Position numbers and translations under genes: made by a program. 64,000 nucleotides of DNA from Sporomusa ovata DSM 2662 (GTDB taxonomy: Bacteria > Bacillota > Negativicutes > Sporomusales > Sporomusaceae). The stretch is taken from positions 62,001-126,000 of the forward strand of contig NZ_ASXP01000003.1 of assembly GCF_000445445.1 (NCBI RefSeq). Direction: 5' to 3'. This document shows, piece by piece, positions 43,076-52,296 of the stretch (positions are counted from its first letter, which is position 1; the number at the start of each line of letters is the position of its first letter). The notes beneath the pieces are model-generated. The model was not told the origin of the DNA, searched no databases, and saw nothing but the letters and a program-made list of their open reading frames with translations.

Positions 43076-43771
43076 TTAAACAGCCATTCTTTTTTGAATT
43101 TCTGCTTGATTACTGTCTTTGGTCAAACCTTCGGCCACAATCTGCCCTTTTTCCATGACATAATAGTAGTCAGCGACAGCCATGATAAATTCGAGATACT
43201 GCTCAACTATAAGAATAGTTATATTTCCTTCCTGCCGTAGCTGCTTAATTACTCTGCCAATATCCTTAATTACTGACGGTTGAATCCCTTCAGTAGGTTC
43301 ATCTAAAATAAGCAGTTTAGGATTGGTTGCAAGAGCCCTGGCAATAGCTAACTGCTGCTGTTGGCCGCCGCTTAAGTCACCGCCTTTTCTATTAAGCATG
43401 GTTTTTAAAATGGGAAACAAGGTGAATATTCTATCACTGACTTGCCCTTTACTGCCAGTCATTTCAAGACCTAACAGCAAATTTTCATATACAGTTAATT
43501 GCGGGAAAATATCCCGTCCCTGCGGTACATAGCCAATCCCCTGCCTTGCCCGCCGGTAAGTAGCATCATTAATTATCTCCCGGCCGTTAAAAATAATACT
43601 ACCCTTAGGGGTATTTACAAGCCCCATTAAACTTTTGAGAAAAGTTGACTTACCAACCCCGTTCCGGCCTAGCAGGCAAACAACGTTCCCTGCCGCTACC
43701 TCAATAGTTACGTTGTTTAAAATATTACTTTCGCCATAAAATGCTGCTAAATTTTTTACGCTAAGCATCAT
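43076..43771 (-). CDS. urtE: Urea ABC transporter ATPase UrtE
   Basis: A 231-residue LivF-type ATPase with Walker A GRNGVGKST, signature LSGGQQQQLAIARALATNP and Walker B LLILDEPTEGIQ. The true start is the ATG at 43771, inside the end of urtD; the longer upstream frame runs over urtD. It pairs with UrtD to drive urea import. Confidence 0.93.
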   Translation of the reverse strand: MMLSVKNLAAFYGESNILNNVTIEVAAGNVVCLLGRNGVGKSTFLKSLMGLVNTPKGSIIFNGREIINDATYRRARQGIGYVPQGRDIFPQLTVYENLLLGLEMTGSKGQVSDRIFTLFPILKTMLNRKGGDLSGGQQQQLAIARALATNPKLLILDEPTEGIQPSVIKDIGRVIKQLRQEGNITILIVEQYLEFIMAVADYYYVMEKGQIVAEGLTKDSNQAEIQKRMAV

Positions 43772-44516
43772 GCTCTCCCCCTCGCCCCAGATAGACCTCG
43801 ATGACTTTGGGATTGTTTTGTACATCATAAACACTGCCTTCATCAAGTACTGCGCCTTCATGCAACACCGTGACTTTTGTTGCAAAGTCTCTGACGAACT
43901 GCATATCATGCTCAACAACTACAACGGTGCAATCATTACAAATCTTTTTTAGTAATTCCCCGGTCTTCTCAGTCTCTCTTCTGCCCATGCCGGCAACAGG
44001 TTCATCAAGCAGCATTAACTTGGGCTGCTGCGCCAGCAGCATACCGATTTCCAACCACTGTTTTTCCCCATGCGATAAGGCAGCGGCTTCGCTGTGACGT
44101 TTTTCATACAGACCAATGGTGTTTAATATATCAGCATTACACTCTTGCTGCGCTTTGCTCACACTACAAAACAGAGAGGAATATAAGGATCGATCTTTTA
44201 CCACCGTAAGCTCCATGTTTTCATCGACAGTAAGACTAGTAAATACTGACGGAACTTGAAACTTGCGGCCAATACCGATATTAACAATCTCATGCTCGGC
44301 ATATCTTGTTACATCAAGATTCCCTTTAAACAAAACCTGACCATCTGCAGGCTTTACCCGCCCACAAATTGCATCAAGCAAGGTTGTTTTACCGGCGCCG
44401 TTAGGGCCAATAAAAAATCGTATTTCACCCTTAGCAATCTCGGTATTCACACTATTTACGGCCTTAAAGCCATCAAAACTAACAGTCAGATTATCAATCT
44501 GCAAAATTGCTTCCAT
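43761..44516 (-). CDS. urtD: Urea ABC transporter ATPase UrtD
   Basis: A 251-residue LivG-type ATPase: Walker A GPNGAGKTT, signature LSHGEKQWLEIGMLLAQQP, Walker B LMLLDEPVAGMG. The SHGEKQWLEIGM form is characteristic of UrtD. Its 3' end overlaps urtE by eleven bases. Confidence 0.94.
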   Translation of the reverse strand: MEAILQIDNLTVSFDGFKAVNSVNTEIAKGEIRFFIGPNGAGKTTLLDAICGRVKPADGQVLFKGNLDVTRYAEHEIVNIGIGRKFQVPSVFTSLTVDENMELTVVKDRSLYSSLFCSVSKAQQECNADILNTIGLYEKRHSEAAALSHGEKQWLEIGMLLAQQPKLMLLDEPVAGMGRRETEKTGELLKKICNDCTVVVVEHDMQFVRDFATKVTVLHEGAVLDEGSVYDVQNNPKVIEVYLGRGGEHDA

Positions 44517-44537
44517 TTGTCCTGCCCCCTTTCACCG

Positions 44538-45611
44538 TTATGCTGCCTCACTCGGATTTACACCCTTACTTTTGGGTACACCCAGACGCTGGGCAAACTT
44601 CCTGGCAAGTCCCACAAGGCCTTCAGGCATAAACAAAACTACACCGACAAAGGCAAAGCCAATAAAATACGACCACACATCAGGGAAGCTCTCGCTTACA
44701 CCGCTCTTTAAAGCATTGACAAGGATAGCTCCGATAACAGCCCCGATTAACGTTCCCCTCCCGCCGATGGCTACCCAAATGATCATTTCAATGGAAGGAA
44801 CGATGCCCATCTCGGCTGGAGAAATAATGCCCACCTGCGGTACAAAGACGGCACCGGCTAAACCCGCAAAGGCAGCTGAAAGGCAATACACGAAGATCTT
44901 ATAGGTGGCCGGGTTATATCCGGAAAATCGGACCCTATTTTCACCGTCGCGAATCGCGATAAGTATTTTGCCGATCCGGCGTTTCACCAATACCCGGCAG
45001 ATAGTGTAGGTCAAAACCAACAGACCTACTGTCACATAATAAAGAACCAGCTTGGTTGTATCATCTGCTAAAGAAAAACCCATGATACTTTTATAGTTTG
45101 TTAAGCCGTTTGTACCGCCGGTATAGGCTTGCTGACCAACAAAAAGGACGACAAATATAATAGCTAAGGCTTGTGATAGTATCGAAAAATACACACCTTG
45201 TATCCGGTTTTTAAAGGTTAAATAGCCGATTACAAAGGCTATCAATGTTGGAATGAGTATTGCTAAAACCATGGCTGCCGCCCCATTGGCAAACGGTGCC
45301 CAAAACCACGGCAAAACTTCAAGGCCGCTCCAGGACATAAAGTCCGGTAATTTGCCTTTCGCCGCTTCCAACTTTAAATACATAGCCATAGCATAGGCCC
45401 CAAGGCCAAAATATACCCCGTGACCAAGACTCATAATACCTGTATAACCCCAGATCAAATCCAGGCCAAGAGCCAAAATTGCATAGGCCACGAACTTTCC
45501 CAGCAGATTTGTCCTGAATTCTGATAAAAACAAGGGCGCCAAAACCAACCCGATAACAATAATCAGAAAAACCAGTTTTTCTTTGGATTTAATCCTATGT
45601 AAAAGGTTCAA
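44538..45611 (-). CDS. urtC: Urea ABC transporter permease UrtC
   Basis: A 357-residue LivM-type membrane protein with the UrtC landmarks DLIWGYTGIMSLGHGVYFGLGAY (shown here in part) and GGRGTLIGAVIGAILVN. The start is a TTG at 45611 preceded by AGGAGGG. It forms the channel with UrtB. Confidence 0.93.
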   Translation of the reverse strand: MNLLHRIKSKEKLVFLIIVIGLVLAPLFLSEFRTNLLGKFVAYAILALGLDLIWGYTGIMSLGHGVYFGLGAYAMAMYLKLEAAKGKLPDFMSWSGLEVLPWFWAPFANGAAAMVLAILIPTLIAFVIGYLTFKNRIQGVYFSILSQALAIIFVVLFVGQQAYTGGTNGLTNYKSIMGFSLADDTTKLVLYYVTVGLLVLTYTICRVLVKRRIGKILIAIRDGENRVRFSGYNPATYKIFVYCLSAAFAGLAGAVFVPQVGIISPAEMGIVPSIEMIIWVAIGGRGTLIGAVIGAILVNALKSGVSESFPDVWSYFIGFAFVGVVLFMPEGLVGLARKFAQRLGVPKSKGVNPSEAA

Positions 45612-45639
45612 GGGTAGCCCTCCTTCCTTTGTATGCTGC

Positions 45640-46545
45640 TTAATCTAATGAGCGGCTGTTAATGGTAAATAGCCCTTTAGGCCGCCATTGCAAAAACATA
45701 ATAACAAGTGTAAAGACTAACACTTTGCCTACTGAAGTATTGGTGAAAAACTCAAAGGTAGTGTTCGCAGTGCCGATTACCAGCCCCCCCGCTACTGTAC
45801 CAAGCAGTGTTCCTACACCACCAAGCACAACAACCATAAAAGTGTCCACAATATAGTACGTACCAAGGGTAGAACCAATGGAACCGAGCAAGGTTAACGC
45901 ACAGCCGGCAATACCAGCAATACCTGAGCCTACAGCAAACGTGTAAGCGTCAACAAGTCTGGTATTAATACCAAGGCTAGCCGCCATTTCTCTGTTTTGC
46001 ATAACCGCTCTTATCCAGATACCATATTTGCTTTTGTACAGCAGCACAAACATCCCGATGATACAGGTAATAACTAAGACGATGATAAATAGCCGTTTAT
46101 AAGGTAATTGCACACCCTGAGTAAGTAATAACGCTCCGTCTAACCAAGCCGGGCTTTTTACATCAACGTTTGGCGCTCCAAAAATACTTCTGGCTAATTG
46201 CTGGAGAATCAAACTTATCCCCCATGTGGCTAACATACTATCCAAAGGTCTGCCGTAAAGATGCTTGATCACCAACGTTTCGAGTACGAAACCCATCCCA
46301 CCGGCAATGACAAAGGCTGCTGGAATCGCGGCAACAAAGTATAAACCAAAAAGACTTTTATCAACATAGCTCAAAAAGATATTCTGAATAACATAGGTTA
46401 CATAGGCGCCAATCATAATGAATTCACCATGGGCCATATTAATGACCTTCATTAAGCCGAAGGTAATGGCCAGCCCCAGGGCGGCCAGCATATATATTGA
46501 ACTGACACTAATACCATTAAAAAGCTGCAAGATATACGTTTCCAT
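45640..46545 (-). CDS. urtB: Urea ABC transporter permease UrtB
   Basis: A 301-residue LivH-type permease with GLAITFGLMKVINMAHGEFI and VVLGGVGTLLGTVAGGLVIG. The ATG has GGAGGTGGGC. It lies between urtA and urtC in the standard order. Confidence 0.93.
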   Translation of the reverse strand: METYILQLFNGISVSSIYMLAALGLAITFGLMKVINMAHGEFIMIGAYVTYVIQNIFLSYVDKSLFGLYFVAAIPAAFVIAGGMGFVLETLVIKHLYGRPLDSMLATWGISLILQQLARSIFGAPNVDVKSPAWLDGALLLTQGVQLPYKRLFIIVLVITCIIGMFVLLYKSKYGIWIRAVMQNREMAASLGINTRLVDAYTFAVGSGIAGIAGCALTLLGSIGSTLGTYYIVDTFMVVVLGGVGTLLGTVAGGLVIGTANTTFEFFTNTSVGKVLVFTLVIMFLQWRPKGLFTINSRSLD

Positions 46546-46626
46546 CTGCCCACCTCCTTTGTCTTATTATGTCAGGCGATGCAGACCAATCATGCTGCAC
46601 CGCCTGACTGCATAACCGTCTTAGTA

Positions 46627-47874
46627 CTAGTTGCTTATTCCTTTGGCCCAATCATAGGTTTTGAGATAGGGGTCAGGTCGTACCGTCTTGCCAGTACTCC
46701 AAATTTCTTTAATTAAACCGTCTTCCGTAACTTCACCAATTCTAACAGGCTTCCAGATATGTTGATTCTCACCTTCGATTTTTACAAGTCCTTCCGGTGC
46801 CTGGAATTCAATACCTTTTGCTGCCTCTTTTACTTTCTCGATGTCAGTTGTTCCTGCTTTGGCAACAGCTTTGGCCCATAAATGAACGGCAATATAAGCG
46901 GCTTCAATCGGATCGTCTGTTACCCTGTCAGCACCATATTTGGCCTTATATTTCTTGACAAACTCTTTGTTTTCCGGCGTATCAGTAGTCTGATAGTAGT
47001 TCCAGGACACTAGATGGCCCTTCAGATTGTCGGCACCAATCCCGCGAACTTCCTCTTCCGCTACGCTTACAGAACAGGTTGTAAGGTCTTTAGCAGTAAT
47101 ACCGGCATCTTTAAGTTGTTTAAAGAACGCTACATTACTGTCCCCATTTAGGGTATTAAAAACAACATCTGGCTTGGACGCTTTAATTTTATTAATAATG
47201 GTACTGTAATCAGTGTGGCCGAGAGGAGTATATTCTTCGGCAATTAATTCGCCGCCCATAGCTTTGAGCTGTTCTTTGATAATTTTGTTGGCAGTACGGG
47301 GGAATACATAGTCAGAACCTAATAAGAACATCTTTTTGCCTTTGTTTTGCAGCAGCCATTCTACAGCCGGAACGATTTGCTGATTAGGAGCAGCCCCAGT
47401 GTAAAAGATATTAGGCGATGCCTCCATACCTTCGTATTGAACCGGATACCACAGCAGTCCTTTATTCTCTTCGAATACCGGCAGAACAGCCTTACGACTT
47501 GCCGACGTCCAGCAACCAAAAACGGTAGCAACCTTATCCTTTTGCAACAACTTTTTAGCTTTTTCCGCGAAGGTAGTCCAGTTAGAGGCACCATCTTCAA
47601 TTACCGGTTCAATCTTTTTACCTAACAGCCCTCCGGAAGCATTGATTTCTTCGATAGCCATCAGTTCCGCATCCTTAACAGATACTTCGCTGATTGCCAT
47701 TGTGCCGCTAAGCGAATGCAATATACCTACTTTAATTGTATCGCCTGCTGCGGACGCAGCTTGTTTGACTGGCTGGTTTGATGAACAGCCTGTAAGCATT
47801 ACACCTGCCACTAAAGTCACCGCCATAGCTGCAGCAAGACGCTTTTTAAATTTTTGCATAACACCCTTGGTCAT
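46627..47874 (-). CDS. urtA: Urea-binding lipoprotein UrtA
   Basis: A 415-residue periplasmic-type binding protein of the Urt/AmiC class, anchored through lipobox MLTGCS. Family landmarks are KVGILHSLSGTMAISEVSVKD, YVFPRTANKI and HLVSWNYYQ. The ATG at 47874, after AGGGTGG, is preferred to the ATG at 47892, which overlaps that site. It heads the urt-ure operon, and a leader terminator precedes it (47966-48023). Confidence 0.93.
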   Translation of the reverse strand: MTKGVMQKFKKRLAAAMAVTLVAGVMLTGCSSNQPVKQAASAAGDTIKVGILHSLSGTMAISEVSVKDAELMAIEEINASGGLLGKKIEPVIEDGASNWTTFAEKAKKLLQKDKVATVFGCWTSASRKAVLPVFEENKGLLWYPVQYEGMEASPNIFYTGAAPNQQIVPAVEWLLQNKGKKMFLLGSDYVFPRTANKIIKEQLKAMGGELIAEEYTPLGHTDYSTIINKIKASKPDVVFNTLNGDSNVAFFKQLKDAGITAKDLTTCSVSVAEEEVRGIGADNLKGHLVSWNYYQTTDTPENKEFVKKYKAKYGADRVTDDPIEAAYIAVHLWAKAVAKAGTTDIEKVKEAAKGIEFQAPEGLVKIEGENQHIWKPVRIGEVTEDGLIKEIWSTGKTVRPDPYLKTYDWAKGISN

Positions 47875-47965
47875 GAGAATTCCACCCTTCAAACATTTTT
47901 TAGTTACTCCAACACCGAATTGGCCATTTCAGGTGCTAATAGTTGCCATAGCGCTAGGTCCAAAC

Positions 47966-48023
47966 AAAAAGGCACTGTAAGAAGGAAAGCTCCGTTAACC
48001 GGATACCGTCTTCTCACAGCGCC
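47966..48023 (-). terminator. Leader terminator upstream of urtA
   Basis: On the minus strand GGCGCTGTGAGAAG and CTTCTTACAGTGCC pair (one mismatch), followed by TTTTTG. A smaller hairpin CACAG-GCG-CTGTG uses the start of the same arm and could compete. It lies 92 bp before the urtA ATG, so the long urea operon is probably controlled by attenuation. Confidence 0.7.
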
Positions 48024-48167
48024 TGTGCTGGTGGATTACTTTTTCTATTGATGTTTCTATTTTATAGTGTTTAACAATCATTTAAAACAGCAAAATTCCG
48101 TTATTTTGCATTAAAAAACCGCTAAGAAAACTTTTTTTCTTACGTTAAGCCCCTTGAGGACATGTTT

Positions 48168-48254
48168 AACCGCAGAGGACACAGAGAGCACAGAGGGGAG
48201 ATGTATATCAAGACATTCCCTCTGCGTACTCTGCGTCTCTGCGTCTCTGCGGTT
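48168..48254. repeat. CCGCAGAG palindromic repeat, copy 2
   Basis: The second copy of the element at 31125-31193, with an extra CTGCGTCT unit in the right arm. Not coding. Confidence 0.8.
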
Positions 48255-48281
48255 CAAAATACATAAACTTTCTTGGCTTAT

Positions 48282-48351
48282 AAGAGAAGACTTGGCTTGT
48301 ACCAAGTCCTTTATGTCATCAGAAAGGCTTTCACAAACCAAGTCTTCTCTT
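48282..48351. terminator. 14-bp hairpin overlapping the response regulator 3' end
   Basis: AAGAGAAGACTTGG and its exact complement are 42 bp apart, with the right arm inside the last codons of the regulator gene. It may end the kinase-regulator transcript, but no T-run follows. Confidence 0.4.
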
Positions 48352-49413
48352 ATACTCCAACGGCGTCTGACGTGTGTATTTTTTAAAAAGCCGACAAAAA
48401 TAATCCGGACTACTATAACCAAGGCGCTCGCTTATTTCATAGTTTTTATACCTGCCCATACTTAGAAGCTGTTTAGCATGCTCCATTTTGGCTTTTGTCA
48501 CATAATCATTTAAATTTAAACCTGTTTTTTGCTTAAATATTTTGCTTAGATAATCTTTATGCAGCAATACTTCATTGGCAATCACCTCCAGGGTGTTGCT
48601 TTCTTCAATATGTTCCATAACATATTGGCAGGTTCTGCTGATAACGCTGTCCGTGTGATGTAGCTCATATTTTCTAATAACTTTGATCCTTGAGGCAACG
48701 CAGCTAAGAAAACTATCTTTTACAGCCGCCAGCGAATTACTACGTTCTATCCTGTCTTGATCTACTGTACTTTCAAAGTTAGGCAGCCACGGAAAATGTT
48801 GGGCTATTACCTGATTAAAATTAGCCAGTATAATTGCCAGCAATTGCTCTAATTTCAAGGTATCCTGCCCCAACATTTCGGCTAATTCGTTAACAGTCTC
48901 TTCCGCTACCGCCATTGCAGCAGCATTACCTGTTAATATATATTTCATTATTTCCTTTTCCTTATTTACAGGATAATGTACGGCCAGGCTTTCTTCTATC
49001 AACCGATGCTCTTCCTGTATTTTTAGCCTGCTACTTTCTTTGCTTGCTAAATGCTGTCTGACACGATCCAATACTTCGCAAAGTACTGCATCCTCGACAG
49101 GTTTTGTTATATAGTCAAACACCCCTAGCCTTATGGCTTGTTTTGCATACTTAAAATCGCTGTGAGTACTAATAAAAATCAGGCAAATATCCACATTGGC
49201 CCACTTTAGTTCGTTCGAAAATTCGATGCCATCCATTCCCGGCATCTTAATGTCGGTAATAACTAAATCAAAATTGTCATTAGTAAGCATTTGTAACGCT
49301 TCTTTCCCATCACTGGCCTCACCGGCAATCGTAAACCCGTATGCTTTCCAGTTGAAGCGCTTAAGAATATAACGGGCAGTCTTATCATCATCAATCAACA
49401 GCACCTTATACAT
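48331..49413 (-). CDS. Response regulator, REC-AraC type (YesN-like)
   Basis: A 360-residue regulator: REC domain with phospho-acceptor Asp55 (VITDIKMPGMDG), Thr/Lys switch (ISTHSDF, YITKP), a middle helical part, and a C-terminal AraC DNA-binding domain (NTLEVIANEVLLHKDYLSKI and ERLGYSSPDYFCRLFKK). It follows the hybrid kinase by 16 bp and is the last gene before the urea operon, which it may control (inference). Confidence 0.9.
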   Translation of the reverse strand: MYKVLLIDDDKTARYILKRFNWKAYGFTIAGEASDGKEALQMLTNDNFDLVITDIKMPGMDGIEFSNELKWANVDICLIFISTHSDFKYAKQAIRLGVFDYITKPVEDAVLCEVLDRVRQHLASKESSRLKIQEEHRLIEESLAVHYPVNKEKEIMKYILTGNAAAMAVAEETVNELAEMLGQDTLKLEQLLAIILANFNQVIAQHFPWLPNFESTVDQDRIERSNSLAAVKDSFLSCVASRIKVIRKYELHHTDSVISRTCQYVMEHIEESNTLEVIANEVLLHKDYLSKIFKQKTGLNLNDYVTKAKMEHAKQLLSMGRYKNYEISERLGYSSPDYFCRLFKKYTRQTPLEYKRRLGL

Positions 49414-49429
49414 AATTTTCTCCTCCAGT

Positions 49430-52075
49430 TCATGACTTATTTTTTTCTTTGGCTAGTATTGTTTTAATTTGCTTTGCTGCTTCCTCAAAATCATAAGCTT
49501 TTATCGTACTATGAATTTGCCAATATGCATCACTGCAAATACCTTTTTGCAGAATATCCTGCGACTGTTCAAGTAAAATAGCTGCCTCGGCATCACCAGC
49601 TTCCAGCAATTCCACAATCTTTTCCAGCACGTTGCGACTATCAGTTATTTGACCAACAAGCGGTGCGTTCACTGCTTCAACAGCAATACCAGCCTCATAT
49701 TCCATCGCACACAGGCAGGTTTTATCTAAGGCAATTGCTAAATTTGCTGTACCTGCCAGGACCGCATGGCCGTCCTTTTGCTCTATTGTCTGCTCTAATT
49801 GACGGCAAACCTGAGCTAACCTGTTGGCACCAATGTTAGCTGCCGTGCCTTTAAGCGTATGCAGCAACATTTTGGCGTAATCAAATTCACCTTTAGCTAA
49901 ACGCTCTTCTATGTTTCTTGCATCCTCACCGTGGCTTATAAAGCGCCGTAGCAGCTCTTTATATACTGACTTCTTGCCGCCTAAACGGGTAACGGCACTT
50001 GTAACGTCTAAATACATATTTTTATTAGTCACGTCAGCAGCTGTTTCTTCTGCTGACCCTAACGCTTGCGGCAAACAAAGATAATTTTTAAGAACACCGA
50101 CTAATTTCGCTGCTTCCAATGGCTTGGTCAGATAGCCGCTAAACCCAGCTTGTTTGGCTTTTTCCTCTACCCCCTGGACAGCATCAGCCGACAACGCTAC
50201 CAGTGGCGGACATTCCCCGCTTTTTGCAGCTATTATCTGTCTGGCCGTTTCATAGCCATCCATTTCCGGCATCCGTATATCTAACAAAATGGCATCATAA
50301 TACGTTTTTCTTACCTGTTCTAACGCCATTTGGCCACTTGGGGCGGTATCAACCGTCAAACCAAAGGTTTCCAGGATTTCCTTAGTCATTTGCAGGTTAA
50401 TCAGATTATCCTCAACTAACAAAATATGCTTGTTGATCATAAATTTCTTATTTATATCATCATCTGGCTGATGACAGGCAATTTTATCAACAGTATCAAG
50501 CGGTACAGTAAAACTGAAGCAAGATCCTTTGTCGACAACACTTTGAATACTAATGCTCCCTGACATAAGCTCGATTATTTTCCGGGAAATAGCCAACCCT
50601 AACCCGGTACCGCCATATTTTCTTGACGTTGAAGCATCACCTTGTGTAAACGCATTAAATAGTCGCTGCTGCTGCTCTTGACTAATTCCAATTCCTGTAT
50701 CTGTTACTTTGACACCAAGGTTAATTTGACTGCCCTTATTTTCCATAACTTCTACCAAAACAGTAATACTGCCCTGATGAGTAAATTTGACACTATTAGA
50801 AAGTAGATTCAGAATAACTTGCTTAAGCTTGACTATGTCACCTTTAACATACATTGGTACATCTGGCTGAATATCACACTTAAAAAGCAGGCCCTTTTGC
50901 CTTGCCTCCACCTCTACCATACTGCACAACTCATGAATGGTATCATGTAAATCAAATTCTACTGCTTCTACTGTCATTCGCTGCGCCTCAATTTTCGAAA
51001 AATCAAGAATTTCAGTGATAATAGTCAACAGTCCCTTGGCCGCCTTACTCATTCTGTCGATATATTCCTGCTGCTTCGTCGTAAGCATTGTGCTGCCAAG
51101 CAAGTAATTATAGCCAATAACAGTATTCATTGGCGTACGTATCTCATGACTCATATGAGCAAGGAATTCGCTTTTAGCCCTGTTGGCCTGCTCTGCTTCT
51201 TCTTTGGCCGACTTCATAGAAGTAAACAATTTATTAAAGGTGTCCGCAAGGAGCCGTAATTCCTGTGAGCCTTCAGGCACAAGCCTAAAATGTTCGTTAT
51301 CAAGAGAAAAGGCTTTTAATACTTCATTATAGTTTTGAATTGGACGATTGACCTGAGTAAAAAAAAGTCTCATCAGCGTAGCGACGGCCCCAATAATAAT
51401 TACTGCAAGTATAGCCTGTACTAGTGCAGCCATATTTGTTCTGTCACGGGCAGCTGATAAGTCGGCTTCTAACCGGGCATTCATGATATTTTGAAATTGC
51501 GCGATAGGACTCATTATACTGCGCTTGTCTAAGTCATATTTACTGTCAAACATGATACTTTGCGCTCTGGCTAGTTTTTCTTCCGGACTTAACCTTTTTG
51601 TCTGCTCATTTAGCTGAAAGACGGCAACCTCCGGGGGCATCTCACTTTCAAGTACCCCTTGCGCTTCCAGTACCAGCCGCATGGACTCCTTCTCTGTTTC
51701 TACCAGCGCATCTGAATTTTTTTTAGCTTCTGCCAGTAATTCCATTTCGGCGCTAGGTGCATTCAGTTCCCCTAACCGCGCTATAACATAATCCCTGGTT
51801 TTTGTCAGATTTATTTCTTCCCAGTATTTATACATATGGATAGCTTCTGTTGTGACAGCGTACTTTCGTGCTTCATCTGTCAAATAGTCGGAAGCAGTTG
51901 CCAGATTAATACCTAACTGCTTAAATTCCGTTCGCCGCTTCTCTGCCGTCTGCTCGTCTTGAATACTAATGTTCATATACATAACACTCCCCCCCAGCAG
52001 CAGCGCAATGATAAGAAACAGCACAAGCATTAAGGCACTAATTGTTGACTGTTTTACAATAAATTTGGCAGGCAT
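49430..52075 (-). CDS. Hybrid sensor histidine kinase (HAMP-HisKA-HATPase-REC-HPt)
   Basis: An 881-residue phosphorelay kinase: two membrane helices bounding a helical sensor (about 10-220), HAMP, HisKA with FLAHMSHEIRTPMNTVIGY, HATPase with GTGLGLAISRK, a receiver with AILLDIRMPEMDG, and a C-terminal HPt domain with MLLHTLKGTAANIG. The ATG at 52075 after AGGGGGTG is preferred to an upstream in-frame start. It forms an operon with the YesN-like regulator and has its own leader terminator. The signal is unknown; position suggests urea or nitrogen status. Confidence 0.9.
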   Translation of the reverse strand: MPAKFIVKQSTISALMLVLFLIIALLLGGSVMYMNISIQDEQTAEKRRTEFKQLGINLATASDYLTDEARKYAVTTEAIHMYKYWEEINLTKTRDYVIARLGELNAPSAEMELLAEAKKNSDALVETEKESMRLVLEAQGVLESEMPPEVAVFQLNEQTKRLSPEEKLARAQSIMFDSKYDLDKRSIMSPIAQFQNIMNARLEADLSAARDRTNMAALVQAILAVIIIGAVATLMRLFFTQVNRPIQNYNEVLKAFSLDNEHFRLVPEGSQELRLLADTFNKLFTSMKSAKEEAEQANRAKSEFLAHMSHEIRTPMNTVIGYNYLLGSTMLTTKQQEYIDRMSKAAKGLLTIITEILDFSKIEAQRMTVEAVEFDLHDTIHELCSMVEVEARQKGLLFKCDIQPDVPMYVKGDIVKLKQVILNLLSNSVKFTHQGSITVLVEVMENKGSQINLGVKVTDTGIGISQEQQQRLFNAFTQGDASTSRKYGGTGLGLAISRKIIELMSGSISIQSVVDKGSCFSFTVPLDTVDKIACHQPDDDINKKFMINKHILLVEDNLINLQMTKEILETFGLTVDTAPSGQMALEQVRKTYYDAILLDIRMPEMDGYETARQIIAAKSGECPPLVALSADAVQGVEEKAKQAGFSGYLTKPLEAAKLVGVLKNYLCLPQALGSAEETAADVTNKNMYLDVTSAVTRLGGKKSVYKELLRRFISHGEDARNIEERLAKGEFDYAKMLLHTLKGTAANIGANRLAQVCRQLEQTIEQKDGHAVLAGTANLAIALDKTCLCAMEYEAGIAVEAVNAPLVGQITDSRNVLEKIVELLEAGDAEAAILLEQSQDILQKGICSDAYWQIHSTIKAYDFEEAAKQIKTILAKEKNKS

Positions 52076-52103
52076 GAATACACCCCCTGACACAGAAAAT
52101 AGC

Positions 52104-52150
52104 AAAAAGGCATAGCCGGCAAGTTTGATTGCTCAAACGGCCACTATGCC
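52104..52150 (-). terminator. Leader terminator upstream of the hybrid kinase
   Basis: GGCATAG/CTATGCC outer stem with inner GTTTGA/TCAAAC, followed by TTTTTGC on the minus strand, 29 bp before the kinase ATG. This position implies attenuation or termination-antitermination control of the two-component operon. Confidence 0.7.
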
Positions 52151-52296
52151 ATAAGATACTTTTTTCTTTTATTGTAATGCAAATAACTACAATTGACAAA
52201 TACTTTTTTTGGATTTATATATACGGGAACTACTTGTATTCAGGTTACCACTACTTTAAAATTAGATATCGACATTCGACTTTACGGAGATGATTT

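Noticed and set aside
43772..43918. Extended N-terminus of UrtE
   Set aside because: These codons lie inside urtD in another frame and have no similarity to the ATPase family; the ATG at 43771 is the proper start.
47971..48023. Guanidine-II riboswitch before urtA
   Set aside because: Two ACGG strings occur, but they are not in loops of two separate stems as that class needs; they lie in the loop of one terminator.
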